Under the pieces are notes generated by a model, which was not told the origin of the DNA, made no database searches, and was given only the letters and a program-made list of their open reading frames with translations. A stretch of 64,000 nucleotides of DNA, from the NCBI GenBank assembly GCA_963805255.1, contig CAWDTK010000007.1, forward strand, positions 1 to 64,000. Reading direction: 5' to 3'. The first letter of the stretch is position 1; the number at the start of each line of letters is the position of its first letter. Positions 27,378 to 36,932 of the stretch are shown piece by piece. A program made the translations under genes and the position numbers. The DNA comes from Bog-532 sp963805255. GTDB taxonomy: Bacteria > Actinomycetota > Actinomycetes > Streptosporangiales > Streptosporangiaceae.

Positions 27378-28982
27378 ATGGAGTTCTACCCGACTTTGCC
27401 TGCTGACGCCAGCCCAGTGGCCGGTGGCATGGATGCTCGCGGCGTGAGGCCGGGGATCGTCGCGGTGCGGCCCGCTGACCTGCGCCGTCCCGGCCGGGGC
27501 GGGGTGTCGGCTTTGCTGCCCGGCCCGGCGGGCCGGCCGGTGACTTCAGGTGAGGATCTGGTGTTCTGCCATCAGGTGACGGTCGCGCCAGCGGTGGTGC
27601 GGCGCAGCGGCGATGTGCAGGCCGGCGGCTGGCTCCCCGGTCACGTCACCCTCGGCCTGCTTGAGGCATACCTGCCGGCTGGGGAGATCGAGGAGCTGGT
27701 GGAGGATTTCGGCTGCGCAGAGGAACGGCAGCGGCTGCTGCCGGCCGCGATGACGGTCCGGCTGCTGGTGGCGATGACCTTGATGCCGGACGCGCCGGTG
27801 CCGGAGGTGACCTTGCGGGTGGCCGGGCTGCTGGCGTGCCTGCCGTGGGCGCGGCCCTGGCACGTGCCGGGTACCGAGGCGGTCACCCGCCGCCTGGACA
27901 TGATCCCCGCGGAGCTGTCCGGGGCGCTGTTCTGGCTGGTCGCCGGGCCGATCGCCGATCCGGGTGCGCCGGGGATGCGGTGGCGGGGGCTGCTGCTATG
28001 CGCCCTGGACGGGTTCCAGGTCCGGGTCCCGGACACCAAGGCGAACCGGAAGTATTTCGGCTCGTCCGGCACCGCGGATAACTCGTCGCCGTTTCCCCAG
28101 GTCCGGGCCGTCATACTCACTGCCGCACGGGCCAAGGCCACCCTCGGCATGGAGTTCGGCCCCTCCTGCGAGGGGGAGCAGACCCTGACCCGGCGGCTGG
28201 CCAGATCCCGTCCCGGGATCTTCGCGGCGGGCCGGCTGATCCTGATGGACCGCAATTTCCCGGGATTCGCCCTGATCAAGGCGATCCGCGCCCAGGGCGC
28301 GCACCTGCTGATGCGGATGAAGTCCGATATCGTCCTGCCGCTGCTCAAGGCACTGCCGGACGGCTCGTATGAGTCCTTCCTGTCCGACGGCGCCGACCGC
28401 ATCCCGGTCCGCGTCGTGGAATACGACGTGAAAGTCCCCGGCCCGGGCGGCGCCGGGGACGAGCTGTACGCTCTGGCCACCACGCTGACGGACTGGCAGG
28501 CATACCCCGCCGCGGAACTGGCCGCCTGCTACCCGGACCGGTGGGCCGCGGTGGAAACCGTCATCGGCGAGGACAAGTCCGCGATCACCGGCGCGGGCCC
28601 CTCCCGCGGCCCGATCCTGCGCTCGTCGTCCCCGCACCAGGTCACCCAGGAGATGTGGGCCTGGATCACCGCCACCCAGCTGGTCCGCATCCACGGCTGC
28701 CACGCCATCCAGGCCGGCACGGCCGCCCAGCTCACCGCCGCTCCCGGCAGCGAGCCGAAGGCGCCGGCCACGCCCGCCCGGGTGTCGTTCACGACCGCCC
28801 GCCGCGAGGCCGTCCGCTCGATGACCCAGACCCTGGCGCCCGCGACTGCCCCCGCCTCAGTGCTCGCTGCCGCCGCCGCGCTGGCCAGCTCCCGGATCCT
28901 CGCCGCCCTGCTGCCCGTCCGGCCGCCCCGCCACCGCGAACGGTGCACCAAGGGCCGCCAGCAGTTCCCGTCCTCGCCGGCC
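27378..28982 (+). pseudogene. IS4-family transposase, 5' portion (split by IS3 copy 3)
   Basis: From ATG 27378 the frame encodes an IS4 transposase: HVTLGLLEAYLPAGEIEELV, CALDGFQVRVPDTKANRKYF (first Asp), LILMDRNFPGF (second Asp) and PDRWAAVETVIGEDKS (Glu region). At 28982 the IS3 element interrupts it. The natural end continues at 33032 with TGRVSASTGEATITIYPAG, a usual tail of this group. Confidence 0.85.
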
Positions 28983-29047
28983 TGAGGTGCCCCGAGGCTT
29001 CCGGACAGTCCATCCATTAGGATGGGCGTCTGGAAAGGTGAAGTATT

Positions 29048-29237
29048 TTGCCCCGGCCGAAGAAGAGCTTCTCACCGGAATTCAAGGATGAAGCCGTGAA
29101 GATGGTGATCGAGACGTCGCGCCCGATAGCCAGAGTGGCAAAGGAGCTCGGGATTAACGAAGGCACCCTCGGCAACTGGGTCGCTTCCTATCGCCGTGAG
29201 CATGCCGGCGAGGAACCGCCGCTGACCGTGAATGAGC
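29048..29237 (+). pseudogene. IS3 OrfA, 5' part, copy 3
   Basis: TTG start at 29048, then the HTH region (FSPEFKDEAVKMVIETSR, then PIARVAKELGINEGTLGNWV). It is cut by IS66 within the E-R-A-R-L region. The remaining zipper lies at 31978-32078. Confidence 0.9.
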
Positions 29238-29351
29238 GTAAGTATTCGGTGATTCCGGTGGGCTGAGCGTGGCTGGCCGGCGCGGGCGACACGCTGGCGG
29301 GGCGGGTGCGGCGGTGCTGGACACAGGGACTGGTGGTGGTGCAGCCTTGGC

Positions 29352-31037
29352 GTGATGGCTGCGCGTACTTGTTCCCGGCCCGCTGATGAGGCGGCGTTCT
29401 GGCGTGAGCGGGCGGAGCTGCTGGAGGCACAGAACACGCGGCTGGCCGGGGAGAACGTGCGGCTGGAGGCGGAGAACGCCACGCTGGCCGCGACGGTGGC
29501 CGCGCAGCAGGAGCAGCTGGCCGCGCTGAAGCAGCGGGTGGTGACGCTGAGCCGGATGCTGTTCGGCACCTCCAGCGAGAAAGACGGCGCCGGTAAGCGG
29601 CAGGCGGGCGGGCAAGCCGCCGACGCCGGCGGCGGGGATGACGCCCCGGCAGGGGATGGCGGCGCTGCGGGCGGGCGGCGCCGGGGTCAGCGGCCGGGAT
29701 CGGCCGGGCATGGGCGGCGCCGGCATGAGCACCTGGAGACCGAGGAGCAGGTCCATGACATTCCGGAGGGCGAGCGGCGCTGCCCGCGGTGCGGCCGGGC
29801 CTATGAGCTGTTCGGGGAGGATGCCAGCGAGCAGGTATCGTGGCGGGTCCGGGTGTGGCGGGTGGTGCACCGGCGGCGCAAGTACGCCCGGTGCTGCCAG
29901 TGCCCGGTGCCGGCGGTGCGGACCGCGCCCGGCCCGGCGACGCTGATTCCCAGGGGCCTGTTCACGACGGAGTTCTGCGTGAACCTGCTTGTCGCCAAGT
30001 ACGCGCTCGGGCTGCCGTTCAACCGGGTGATCGCGATGCTGGCGATGCAGGGCCTGGAGGTGGCGCCGGGCACGCTGGCCGGGGTGGCCCGGCGGCTGGA
30101 GGAGCTGCTTGCGCCGCTGGCGGCCGCGATCGCCGCGCGAAACGCCGCCGCCGGGCACGCGCACGTGGACGAGACGTCGTGGCGGGTATTCGGCCAGCCC
30201 GCCGATAACGGAGGCAGCCGCTGGTGGCTGTGGGTGTTCACTGCCGCGGACACGGTGGTGTACACGATCGCGGCGTCGCGGTCGCTGAAGGTGCTCGAAG
30301 ACCATTACGGCGTGCAGGCCGGCCAGCTGCCGGAGGGCCGCAGGCCGCTGGTCATCAGCTCGGACTTCTACTCGGTGTACCGGTCGTTTTCCGAGCTGGA
30401 CGGCGTCACCTCCCTCTGGTGCTGGGCCCATATCCGGCGGCGGTTCATCCGGGCCGGCGACGCCCACCGCAAGGAGCTGGGCAGCTGGGCTGATGCCTGG
30501 ACCGGCCGGTTCGCCGCACTATACGCCGCGCACCGCGCCCTGGCCGCCGCCCCCGGGGGCACTGGCGAGCACGCCCGGGCGGCCGCCGCGTTCGATGCGG
30601 CGCTGGAGGAGATCGACGCCTACCGCCGTATTCAGGGTCGCCGCCCGGACCTGCTGCACCCGGCCGCGGCGAAGGCGCTGGCCACCTTGGACCGCGAATG
30701 GGGCGGGCTGGTGCGCCACCGGGACTTCCCGGACCTGCCGCTGGATAACAACACCGCCGAGCGGGCGATCCGCACCCCGGTCGTGGGCCGCAAGAACTAC
30801 AACGGCTCCGGCGCGGAATGGTCCGCTGACCTGGCCGGCCACGCCTGGACCGTCCTGGGCACCGCCCGGATCACCGGGCACAACCCCCGCGCCTACCTGG
30901 ACGCCTACCTGCAGGCCTGCGCCGCAAACGGCGGCAAGCCGCCGGCTGGGCAGGCCCTGGAAGCCCTGCTGCCCTGGAACATCACCCTGACCGGCCAGCC
31001 CGGCGAGCCAGACGGCAGGAAGGACCAGCCGCCGTGA
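29352..31037 (+). CDS. tnpC: IS66-family transposase (TnpC), 561 aa
   Basis: An intact TnpC. It opens with a coiled coil (ENVRLEAENATLAATVAAQQ), the LFGTSSEKD motif, then a zinc finger (RRCPRCGRAYELF ... CCQCPVP). The catalytic motifs are AHVDETSWRVF (Asp), VISSDFYSVYR (Asp), SLWCWAHIRRRF and PLDNNTAERAIRTPVVGRKNY (Glu). Start is GTG 29352 or ATG 29355. It is translationally coupled to the DruA-like gene by a GTGA overlap, so both should be made from one transcript. Confidence 0.92.
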   Translation: MMAARTCSRPADEAAFWRERAELLEAQNTRLAGENVRLEAENATLAATVAAQQEQLAALKQRVVTLSRMLFGTSSEKDGAGKRQAGGQAADAGGGDDAPAGDGGAAGGRRRGQRPGSAGHGRRRHEHLETEEQVHDIPEGERRCPRCGRAYELFGEDASEQVSWRVRVWRVVHRRRKYARCCQCPVPAVRTAPGPATLIPRGLFTTEFCVNLLVAKYALGLPFNRVIAMLAMQGLEVAPGTLAGVARRLEELLAPLAAAIAARNAAAGHAHVDETSWRVFGQPADNGGSRWWLWVFTAADTVVYTIAASRSLKVLEDHYGVQAGQLPEGRRPLVISSDFYSVYRSFSELDGVTSLWCWAHIRRRFIRAGDAHRKELGSWADAWTGRFAALYAAHRALAAAPGGTGEHARAAAAFDAALEEIDAYRRIQGRRPDLLHPAAAKALATLDREWGGLVRHRDFPDLPLDNNTAERAIRTPVVGRKNYNGSGAEWSADLAGHAWTVLGTARITGHNPRAYLDAYLQACAANGGKPPAGQALEALLPWNITLTGQPGEPDGRKDQPP

Positions 31038-31942
31038 CCGTGACCGGCACGCCCGGCCAGTACCCGGCCCGCTACTGCGGCAGGGACTTCACCCTCGCCG
31101 AGCTGGAGGAGATCCGCTCCCTGGCGGCGACGCTGCCGACCCGCCGCGCGATCGCCGACGCGATCTGCGACGCGCTCGGCTGGCAGACCCCCGGCGGGCG
31201 GCGCAAGGACATGACCGCCCGCGTCGCCCTGGGCCGGATGGCCGCCGACGGCCTGATCACCCTGCCGCCGCCGCGCAACGGCAACGGCAACGGACGCCAC
31301 CCCCGGCACGGGCACCCCGGCCAGCTCGCCCTGCCGCTGCCGGCGCACCCCGCCGCCACCTTGGCCGATCTCGGCCCGGTCACCATCAGCGTCGTCGACA
31401 GCCGCCAGGCCTCCCGGCAGTGGAACCAGCTCATCCGCGACCACCACTACCTCGGCTACACCCCGCTGGCCGGCGCCCAGATCCGCTACCTCGCCGCCGC
31501 CCCCGCCGCCGGCCCGATCGCCGCCTTCGCCTTCGCCGCCAGCGCCTGGAAATGCGCCCCCCGCGACGACTGGATCGGCTGGGACCCCGCCACCCGCCGC
31601 GCCAACCTGAACCTGATCTGCGGCAACGCCCGGTTCCTCATCCGCCCCGACCTGGCGGTCCCCAACCTCGCCTCCTCGCTGCTCGCCGCCGTCACCCGCC
31701 GGCTGCCCGCCGACTGGCGGGCCCGCTACGGCTACGCCCCGGTCCTGGCCGAGACCTTCGTCGAGGCCGGCCGGTTCACCGGCGCCAGCTACCGCGCCGC
31801 CAACTGGACCCGCATTGGCCAGACCAAGGGCAGGGGCAAGCTCGACCGCCGCCATGAACACGCCCTGCCGGTCAAGGACATCTACCTCTACCCGCTGCAC
31901 CGGCGCTGGCGGCAGATCCTCACCACCCCGCCCGCTCAGTAA
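31034..31942 (+). CDS. DruA-like DUF4338 protein inside IS66
   Basis: A 302-residue protein of the DUF4338 family, the family that includes DruA of the Druantia anti-phage system. Visible family features are the N-terminal winged region (TRRAIADAICDALGW, then GRRKDMTARVALGRMAADGL), the central WNQLIRDHHYLGYTPLAGAQ, and the C-terminal VEAGRFTGASYRAANWTRIG followed by QTKGRGKLDRRH. The function is not established even for Druantia; the family may act on nucleic acid. Here it stands alone with a transposase and no druB-E genes. A role in transposition or in element protection is as likely as host defence. Confidence 0.85.
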   Translation: MTVTGTPGQYPARYCGRDFTLAELEEIRSLAATLPTRRAIADAICDALGWQTPGGRRKDMTARVALGRMAADGLITLPPPRNGNGNGRHPRHGHPGQLALPLPAHPAATLADLGPVTISVVDSRQASRQWNQLIRDHHYLGYTPLAGAQIRYLAAAPAAGPIAAFAFAASAWKCAPRDDWIGWDPATRRANLNLICGNARFLIRPDLAVPNLASSLLAAVTRRLPADWRARYGYAPVLAETFVEAGRFTGASYRAANWTRIGQTKGRGKLDRRHEHALPVKDIYLYPLHRRWRQILTTPPAQ

Positions 31943-31977
31943 CAGCCCACGGGATCACCGAATTCTTACGAATGAGC

Positions 31978-32078
31978 GGGCGCGGCTGCGCGAGCTTGAG
32001 CGGGAAACCCGGGAACTGAAAATGGAACTTGAGTTCGTGAAAAAAGCCGCGGCGTACTTCGCCCGCGACCATCGGTGA
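31978..32078 (+). pseudogene. IS3 OrfA, 3' part, copy 3
   Basis: This is the C-terminal zipper of OrfA (RLRELERETRELKMELEFVKK). It ends in TGA overlapping the orfB GTG at 32075, with a gaaaaaag run just before. Confidence 0.85.
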
Positions 32079-32986
32079 CCGATAAATTCGAGTTCATCGA
32101 CGCGGAGTACGCGGCTTACCAGGAATCGAGTGATGAGTACGTGCCGTCGATCGTGATGATGTGCCGGTGGATGGAGGTATCGCGGTCCGGGTTTTACGAA
32201 TGGCGGAGCGCGCCGGAATCGGCGACGGCGAAAAGGCGCGGGATGCTTGCTTTGATCGTGCGGAAGTCATTCGATGAATCGGATGAGACATACGGGTACC
32301 GCCGGGTGCATGCGGACCTGGTGGCCTGGGGCGTGCCCGCGGGGCCGGAGCTGGTGCGGTCCATCATGCGTGAGCTGGGCCTGGAGCCCTGCCAGCCGCG
32401 GCCGTGGCGGGTCAGCCTGACCGAGGGCGACGGCCAGGAGCACGACATTCCCGACCTCGTGAAACGCGATTTCACCGCGGCCGCGCCGGGCGAGAAAATG
32501 GTCGGCGACATCACTTACATTCCGACATGGGAGGGCTGGCTTTACCTGGCGACGGTTATCGACTGCCATACAAAGGAAGTCATCGGCTGGGCAGCGGGCG
32601 ATAACTACAAGACGCCGCTCATCGAGAAGGCCATCGAGATCGCCGCCCGTAATTTTCCTCTCGCCGCTAATGCGATTTTCCACTCCGACCGCGGCAGCAA
32701 TTACACATCCCGGCAGTTTGCGGAGACGCTCAAGAAGCATAATCTCCGGCAGTCCGTCGGCCGCACCGGTATCTGTTACGATAATGCAATGGCCGAATCG
32801 TTCTTCGCCGCGCTGAAGAACGAGCGTGTTCACCGCACTCAGTATCCGACCCGCGAGCACGCGCGCCGCGACGTTGTGAGGTACATCGAATTCTGGTACA
32901 ATTCCAGACGTCGGCACTCCGGGCTTCAGTACCGGACCCCGCAGCAAGTCCGCAATGAGTACCTGGAACGGCAGTCCGCAGCGTGA
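32075..32986 (+). CDS. IS3 OrfB transposase (rve domain), copy 3
   Basis: An intact 303-residue IS3 OrfB. It has an HTH_21-like N-terminus (VSRSGFYEWRSAPES), YGYRRVHADL, and the DDE core: VGDITYIPTWEGWLYLATVI (Asp), IFHSDRGSNYTSRQFA (Asp), NAMAESFFAALKNE (Glu). The end is FWYNSRRRHSGLQYRTPQQV. It differs from copies 1 and 2 at many positions, so it arrived separately. Confidence 0.93.
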   Translation: MTDKFEFIDAEYAAYQESSDEYVPSIVMMCRWMEVSRSGFYEWRSAPESATAKRRGMLALIVRKSFDESDETYGYRRVHADLVAWGVPAGPELVRSIMRELGLEPCQPRPWRVSLTEGDGQEHDIPDLVKRDFTAAAPGEKMVGDITYIPTWEGWLYLATVIDCHTKEVIGWAAGDNYKTPLIEKAIEIAARNFPLAANAIFHSDRGSNYTSRQFAETLKKHNLRQSVGRTGICYDNAMAESFFAALKNERVHRTQYPTREHARRDVVRYIEFWYNSRRRHSGLQYRTPQQVRNEYLERQSAA

Positions 32987-33031
32987 ATTAACCACAAATC
33001 CGCTGTCCGGAAAGCTCGGGGCAGATCAGCC

Positions 33032-33154
33032 ACCGGGCGGGTATCCGCCAGCACCGGCGAGGCCACCATCACCATCTACCCCGCCGGGCAGATCATCTAC
33101 GCCGGCGCCCGCACCGCTCCTGCAGCCAGCCCGGCCTCCGGCGACACTTCCTAA
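33032..33154 (+). pseudogene. IS4-family transposase, last 40 codons
   Basis: This continues the frame of 27378-28982 after removal of IS3 copy 3 and one GCC. It encodes TGRVSASTGEATITIYPAGQ, then a Pro/Ala tail and a TAA. Confidence 0.8.
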
Positions 33155-33572
33155 CCCGGTCATCCTGCATAAACGACCCGGAAGGAGAAACCCCGTCCCG
33201 GCCCGTGGAACCGGCGCCCCCCCGGAGCGACATCCGGGCTACTGTCATGCCCACCGCCACAGCAAAACGCCCAGGAAAACCCATACGGGCATACACGGCC
33301 GATACAACCCATAGAACACCTAACACCTAAAAGCGATGGCGTTGGGGGTGGGGCCGGCTGAGATGCCGGCCGGGAGGAGTTCTGCATAATCACAGGCTCT
33401 CGAGGAAGGCGAGGACGGGGTCGGGCGGGCGATACCGTCCCGGCATGGTGTTGGGCGGGGTGGTCCGCGCGAGTGGGCAGGGGCACGGTCTTTTCACGGG
33501 GCTCCAGGCCCGGCGGACAATACTCCTGTCAAGCCGCTGGACAAATTCCCGAACGCGTCGACCGCGCTAGCC

Positions 33573-33905
33573 TTACTGCCCGGGTGGCTGGTAAGCCTGC
33601 ACCGCGTCCTTGGATCGCGACAGCGCCTGGCTGAGTTGCTCTTGAGTCAGCAGCTCATGCGTCTCCAGGTTTTTAAAGGCACCCGTGCTTCCGACGGTGA
33701 CGCTCAGAGTGGCCGCACTGATCGAGTCAGGGAGATCTAGAATGACAATCCCGTCGTAACTGCCGAGCCCCCAGTAGAGGCATTCGACAGACCCGCCCAG
33801 CGAGTCAGCCAGCCGCCGCACCGTGGCGCTCCGGTCACCAGGGTTTTGGACCATCCGCGCCCATGCCTCGCTGGTGTAGGTGAACAAGGTCATGTATTGT
33901 GCCAT
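33573..33905 (-). CDS. GYD-domain protein (110 aa)
   Basis: An intact GYD-family protein. The ATG at 33905 follows GGGGAG. Family features are the N-terminal LFTYTSEAWARMV, the YWGLGSYDGIVILDLPD core that gives the family its name, and the ISAATLSVTVGSTGAFKNLE C-terminal half. It is a small ferredoxin-like fold protein with unknown function, widespread in soil bacteria. It lies between mobile elements with no operon partners. Confidence 0.9.
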   Translation of the reverse strand: MAQYMTLFTYTSEAWARMVQNPGDRSATVRRLADSLGGSVECLYWGLGSYDGIVILDLPDSISAATLSVTVGSTGAFKNLETHELLTQEQLSQALSRSKDAVQAYQPPGQ

Positions 33906-34177
33906 TGCTGGCTCCCCTCAGTTCGCCCGGATCTTGGTCTGTACTGGTGAGCCACAGCCCCCTGTTACGGGCGTGCCCGGCCCGCTCGGAACTGGATTCG
34001 CAGGCCAACAGTTCGTTCGTGACCGCGCGCAGCGAAGAGGCAAACGTCCTGGCCTAGTGGGGCCAAAGGTCCCACCCTAGCCGGGCCATACGGCCCGTAG
34101 CCACCGATACCCCAAGCCTGTGAAACAAGGGTGCAGCACCAACACCGCGCGATGGCGCCTACGGCGTCGCTTCGCGA
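33906..34177. other. Intergenic, nothing supported
   Basis: 272 bp between the GYD gene and IS3 copy 2. I see no gene, repeat or hairpin that I can support. Confidence 0.5.
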
Positions 34178-34241
34178 TGGGGTGCCCCGAAGCTTCCGGA
34201 CAGTCCGTCCAATAGGATGGACGTCTGGAAAGGTGAATTAA

Positions 34242-34532
34242 TTGCCTCGACCGAAGAAGAGCTTCTCTCTCGAATTCAAAGAGGAAGCCGTAAAGATTGT
34301 GATCGAGACCTCGCGTCCGATCGCCCGGGTGGCGAAGGAGCTCGGTATTAACGAAGGCACCCTCGGTAACTGGGTGAGCGTCTACCGCCGTGAGCATGCT
34401 GGCGAGGAGCCGCCGCTGACCGTGAATGAGCGCGCGCGGCTGCGCGAGCTTGAACGGGAAACCCGGGAATTGAAGATGGAAAATGAGTTCCTGAAAAAAG
34501 CCGCAGCGTACTTTGCCAGCGATCATCGGTGA
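34242..34532 (+). CDS. IS3 OrfA, copy 2
   Basis: 96 residues with a TTG start. It carries a HTH_Tnp_1 domain (AVKIVIETSRPIARVAKELG) plus a leucine-zipper helix for multimerisation. An aaaaaag run at 34494-34500 precedes the stop. Slipping back one base there enters an open frame that joins orfB, which would give the OrfAB transposase. Confidence 0.92.
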   Translation: MPRPKKSFSLEFKEEAVKIVIETSRPIARVAKELGINEGTLGNWVSVYRREHAGEEPPLTVNERARLRELERETRELKMENEFLKKAAAYFASDHR

Positions 34533-35440
34533 GCGACACGTTCGAGTTCATCGACGCGGAGTGCGCGGCTTACCAGGAATCGGGCGAGCAGTATGTGCCG
34601 TCGATCGTGAAAATGTGCAGGTGGATGGGGGTGTCTCGCTCGGGGCTTTATGACTGGCGGGATGCGCCGGAATCGGCGACAGCGGAAAGGCGCGGGATAC
34701 TCGCACTATATGTGAAGAAGTCATTCGAGGATTCTGACGAGACGTACGGCTACCGGCGGGTCCACGCGGACCTGGTGGCCTGGGGCGTGCCCGCCGGGCC
34801 GGAGCTGGTCCGGTCGCTGATGCGTGAGCTGGGCCTGGAGCCCTGCCAGCCGCGGCCGTGGCGGTTCAGCCTCACCGAGGGCGACGGCCAGGAGAGCGGC
34901 ATTCCCGACCTCGTGCACCGGGATTTCACCGCAGCGGCGCCTGGTGAGAAAATGGTCGGCGACATAACCTACGTTCCGACGTGGCAGGGCTGGCTTTACC
35001 TGGCGACAGTTATCGACTGCCACACGAGGGAAGTGGTCGGCTGGGCGACGGACGATAACTACAAGACATCGCTTATCGAGAAGGCCATCGAGATGGCCGC
35101 CAGCAATCACCCTCTCGCCGAGAATGCGATTTTCCATTCTGACCGCGGTAGCAACTACACGTCTCAGCAGTTCGCTGGTACGCTCAAAAAGCTTAATCTC
35201 CGGCAGTCCGTCGGCCGCACCGGGATCTGCTACGACAATGCGATGGCCGAATCGTTCTTTGCCGCGCTGAAGAACGAGCGTGTTCACCGTACCCAGTATC
35301 CGACTCGTGAACACGCTCGCCGCGACGTTGTGAGATACATCGAATTCTGGTACAATACGAAACGTCGGCACTCCGGACTTCAGTACCGGACCCCGCAGCA
35401 AGTCCACGAGGAATACCTGGAACGGCTGTCCGCAGCGTGA
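34529..35440 (+). CDS. IS3 OrfB transposase (rve domain), copy 2
   Basis: 303 residues with GTG overlapping the OrfA stop. The DDE core is complete: VGDITYVPTWQGWLYLATVI, AIFHSDRGSNYTSQQF, and NAMAESFFAALKNE, with the normal FWYNTKRRHSGLQYRTPQQ end. It acts on the TG...CA ends of this element and probably of copy 1. Confidence 0.93.
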   Translation: MSDTFEFIDAECAAYQESGEQYVPSIVKMCRWMGVSRSGLYDWRDAPESATAERRGILALYVKKSFEDSDETYGYRRVHADLVAWGVPAGPELVRSLMRELGLEPCQPRPWRFSLTEGDGQESGIPDLVHRDFTAAAPGEKMVGDITYVPTWQGWLYLATVIDCHTREVVGWATDDNYKTSLIEKAIEMAASNHPLAENAIFHSDRGSNYTSQQFAGTLKKLNLRQSVGRTGICYDNAMAESFFAALKNERVHRTQYPTREHARRDVVRYIEFWYNTKRRHSGLQYRTPQQVHEEYLERLSAA

Positions 35441-35485
35441 ATTAACCACAAATCCGCTGTCCGGAAAGCTCGGGGCAGATCACGA

Positions 35486-35839
35486 TCGGCTACGCCGCCC
35501 ATTGACCCGGCGCCCGCTCCCAAGGATTCGGCGCCTATCGAGGAGATGGCAGGGACTAGGACACGGGGGGATCGGCACAGGAGGAAGCAGTCCCCTCGGC
35601 GTGCCATTAGCGTGCCATTAACGCTGGACATTCGTGGTACGTCACGGTCACTCACGGTCAGGCCGCCGCTCAGCTCAGCGCCTATCTATCGGCCAATCAC
35701 GGCGATTTGCACGCAGGCGCTCGACTGCTGCCAACACTGCTGCCAAGCGTCTAGCCAGCAGTCGATGCAGGACGACAGGCGTGGAACATCGGCCCAGCAG
35801 GCGGCCGATAGTGGACAGCCCTGGACGGTTCGCCCAGTC
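35486..35839. other. Integrase-tail-like debris, no supported gene
   Basis: About 350 bp with no intact gene. Short direct phrases (cgtgccattagcgtgccatt; ctgctgccaacactgctgcc) resemble the DNA usually found between an integrase gene and its attachment site, consistent with the tRNA fragment that follows. Confidence 0.4.
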
Positions 35840-35883
35840 CTACGGATCAGAAGGTTGGGGGTTCGAGTCCCTCCGAGCGCGCC
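35840..35883 (+). other. tRNA-Arg(ACG) 3' fragment, probable att site 2
   Basis: Identical over 44 bp to 11440-11483 and again without a 5' tRNA half. Together they could be the two ends, or successive scars, of elements integrated at a tRNA-Arg gene. Confidence 0.75.
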
Positions 35884-36094
35884 ACGAGGTCTTCACGTTT
35901 CAGTGAGGCCTATTTTCACGTTTGGGTCTGACATTCCAGACGTGCCGGTGGTTCCGGCGCGGGTGCCGACCCTGCCGGGTGCAGTGTGTGCCTGGCTGGT
36001 TGCTTTCTGTCCCGGGTGTCTGTTTGCGGGCATGCTTGCGCTGCCTGCCTGGTGATCGTGGTGCCGGGTGCCGGGGTTGGTGTGCGTGGCGGGG

Positions 36095-36759
36095 CTATGG
36101 CGGCGCTGTGGTGAGGCTGGCGAGGGTCTTGCGGCGGCGGCGCCGGGTTCTGGGCGGGAGCCCGGCGGCGGCGCGGCGCGCGTTGTCGGCCTGGCGGGTG
36201 TTCCAGGCGTCAAGGATGCGCTGGTTGCGGACGATGAGCAGGGTGGAGGTGAACAGCATCAGCGGTGTCAGGCCCATCAGGCGGCACCAGCCGCGGGTGA
36301 TGTCGTTGCTGGCGGGGTCTTTGGCGGTGGCGAAGCCGCGTTCGGCGCCGGTGCGGCGGGCGTAGGAGCGGCGGTGCGCGGCGGAGGGGTAGTCGTGTTT
36401 CTGCGCGGTTTTCGCGGTGACCTGGGGCGGGATGGTGAGGGTCTGCTGGGTGCAGCAGGCCTGGGGGTGCTCTGGCGGGGTGAGGATATCGGGCCGGTCC
36501 CGGTCCAATGTCATCGAGACGGGGCGGAGCGGGCAGCGGATTTTGCCGGTGGCGGCGGGGCAGGCGACGCGGTGAAAGCCGTCTGGGTCGTCGCGGGTGA
36601 TCCTGCCGAGCTTGCAGTCCGCCAGGGCGTGAGCTCGGCGGTCTTGCGCTCCCAGTCCGCGGTTTGTTCCCTGGCTGCGGTGCGGGCGAGCGGCCCGAGT
36701 TCCAGCAGCGTGCGTGGCGTCTTGGGGCAGTAGAGGCTCCCGTTGCTGATGATCGCGCC
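36095..36759 (-). pseudogene. DDE transposase, 3' portion (split by transposon)
   Basis: This is the C-terminal half of the transposase that begins at 41273. It reads IISNGSLYCPKTPRTLLELG, later RVACPAATGKIRCPLRPVSM, and PSAAHRRSYARRTGAERGFA, which carries the terminal catalytic Glu (ERGF). An internal frameshift lies near 36620-36640. The sequence joins the 5' part exactly at the transposon boundary (codons H-Q-G-A then I-I-S). Confidence 0.8.
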
Positions 36760-36932
36760 TGTCCCCCGCTTCTGAGGATGTCCATGTAGCGGGGGGTTTC
36801 CGTCACTGACGGTGTTGTCGTGGCTCGGGTTAGGTCATGTGGCGGGCGGCATGTGGTGGACGGCGTCACCGTGGCCATGTCGGCATGGGAAATGGCCCTC
36901 CCTGAATCTTTGCGTGGATACCGGGGAGGGCC

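Larger units (their letters stand above)
29238..31969. mobile_element. IS66-type element carrying a DruA-like passenger gene
   Basis: The ends are gtaagtattcggtgattcc and, complemented, gtaagaattcggtgatccc. The 8-bp duplication GAATGAGC is at 29230-29237 and 31970-31977. At 2732 bp it is over 1 kb longer than the other IS66 element here, because a second gene follows tnpC. Transposase stop and passenger start overlap (GTGA). Confidence 0.9.
28983..33028. mobile_element. IS3-family element, divergent copy 3, containing IS66
   Basis: TG...CA termini (tgaggtgccccgagg ... ggggcagatca) with a GCC duplication at 28980-28982 and 33029-33031. It is clearly related to, but diverged from, copies 1 and 2. 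OrfA is split by the IS66 element at 29238-31969; orfB is intact. Confidence 0.9.
27194..33344. mobile_element. IS4-family element containing IS3 copy 3 and IS66
   Basis: The ends are caacgccattgactta (left) and, complemented, caacgccatcgctttt (right). A 10-bp duplication ggggtggggc is at 27184-27193 and 33345-33354. The IS4 transposase gene inside is split at 28982 by the IS3 element (28983-33028). Its last 40 codons are at 33032-33154. Confidence 0.85.
34178..35482. mobile_element. IS3-family element, intact copy 2
   Basis: tggggtgccccgaag ... ggggcagatca with a CGA duplication at 34175-34177 and 35483-35485. Length is 1305 bp. Both orfs are intact, and it is the best candidate for an active IS3 here and the reference for the damaged copy 1. 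Confidence 0.92.

Noticed and set aside
29352..31942. Complete Druantia defence locus
   Set aside because: Only a DruA-like gene is present, beside a transposase; no helicase (DruE) or other dru genes lie within reach.
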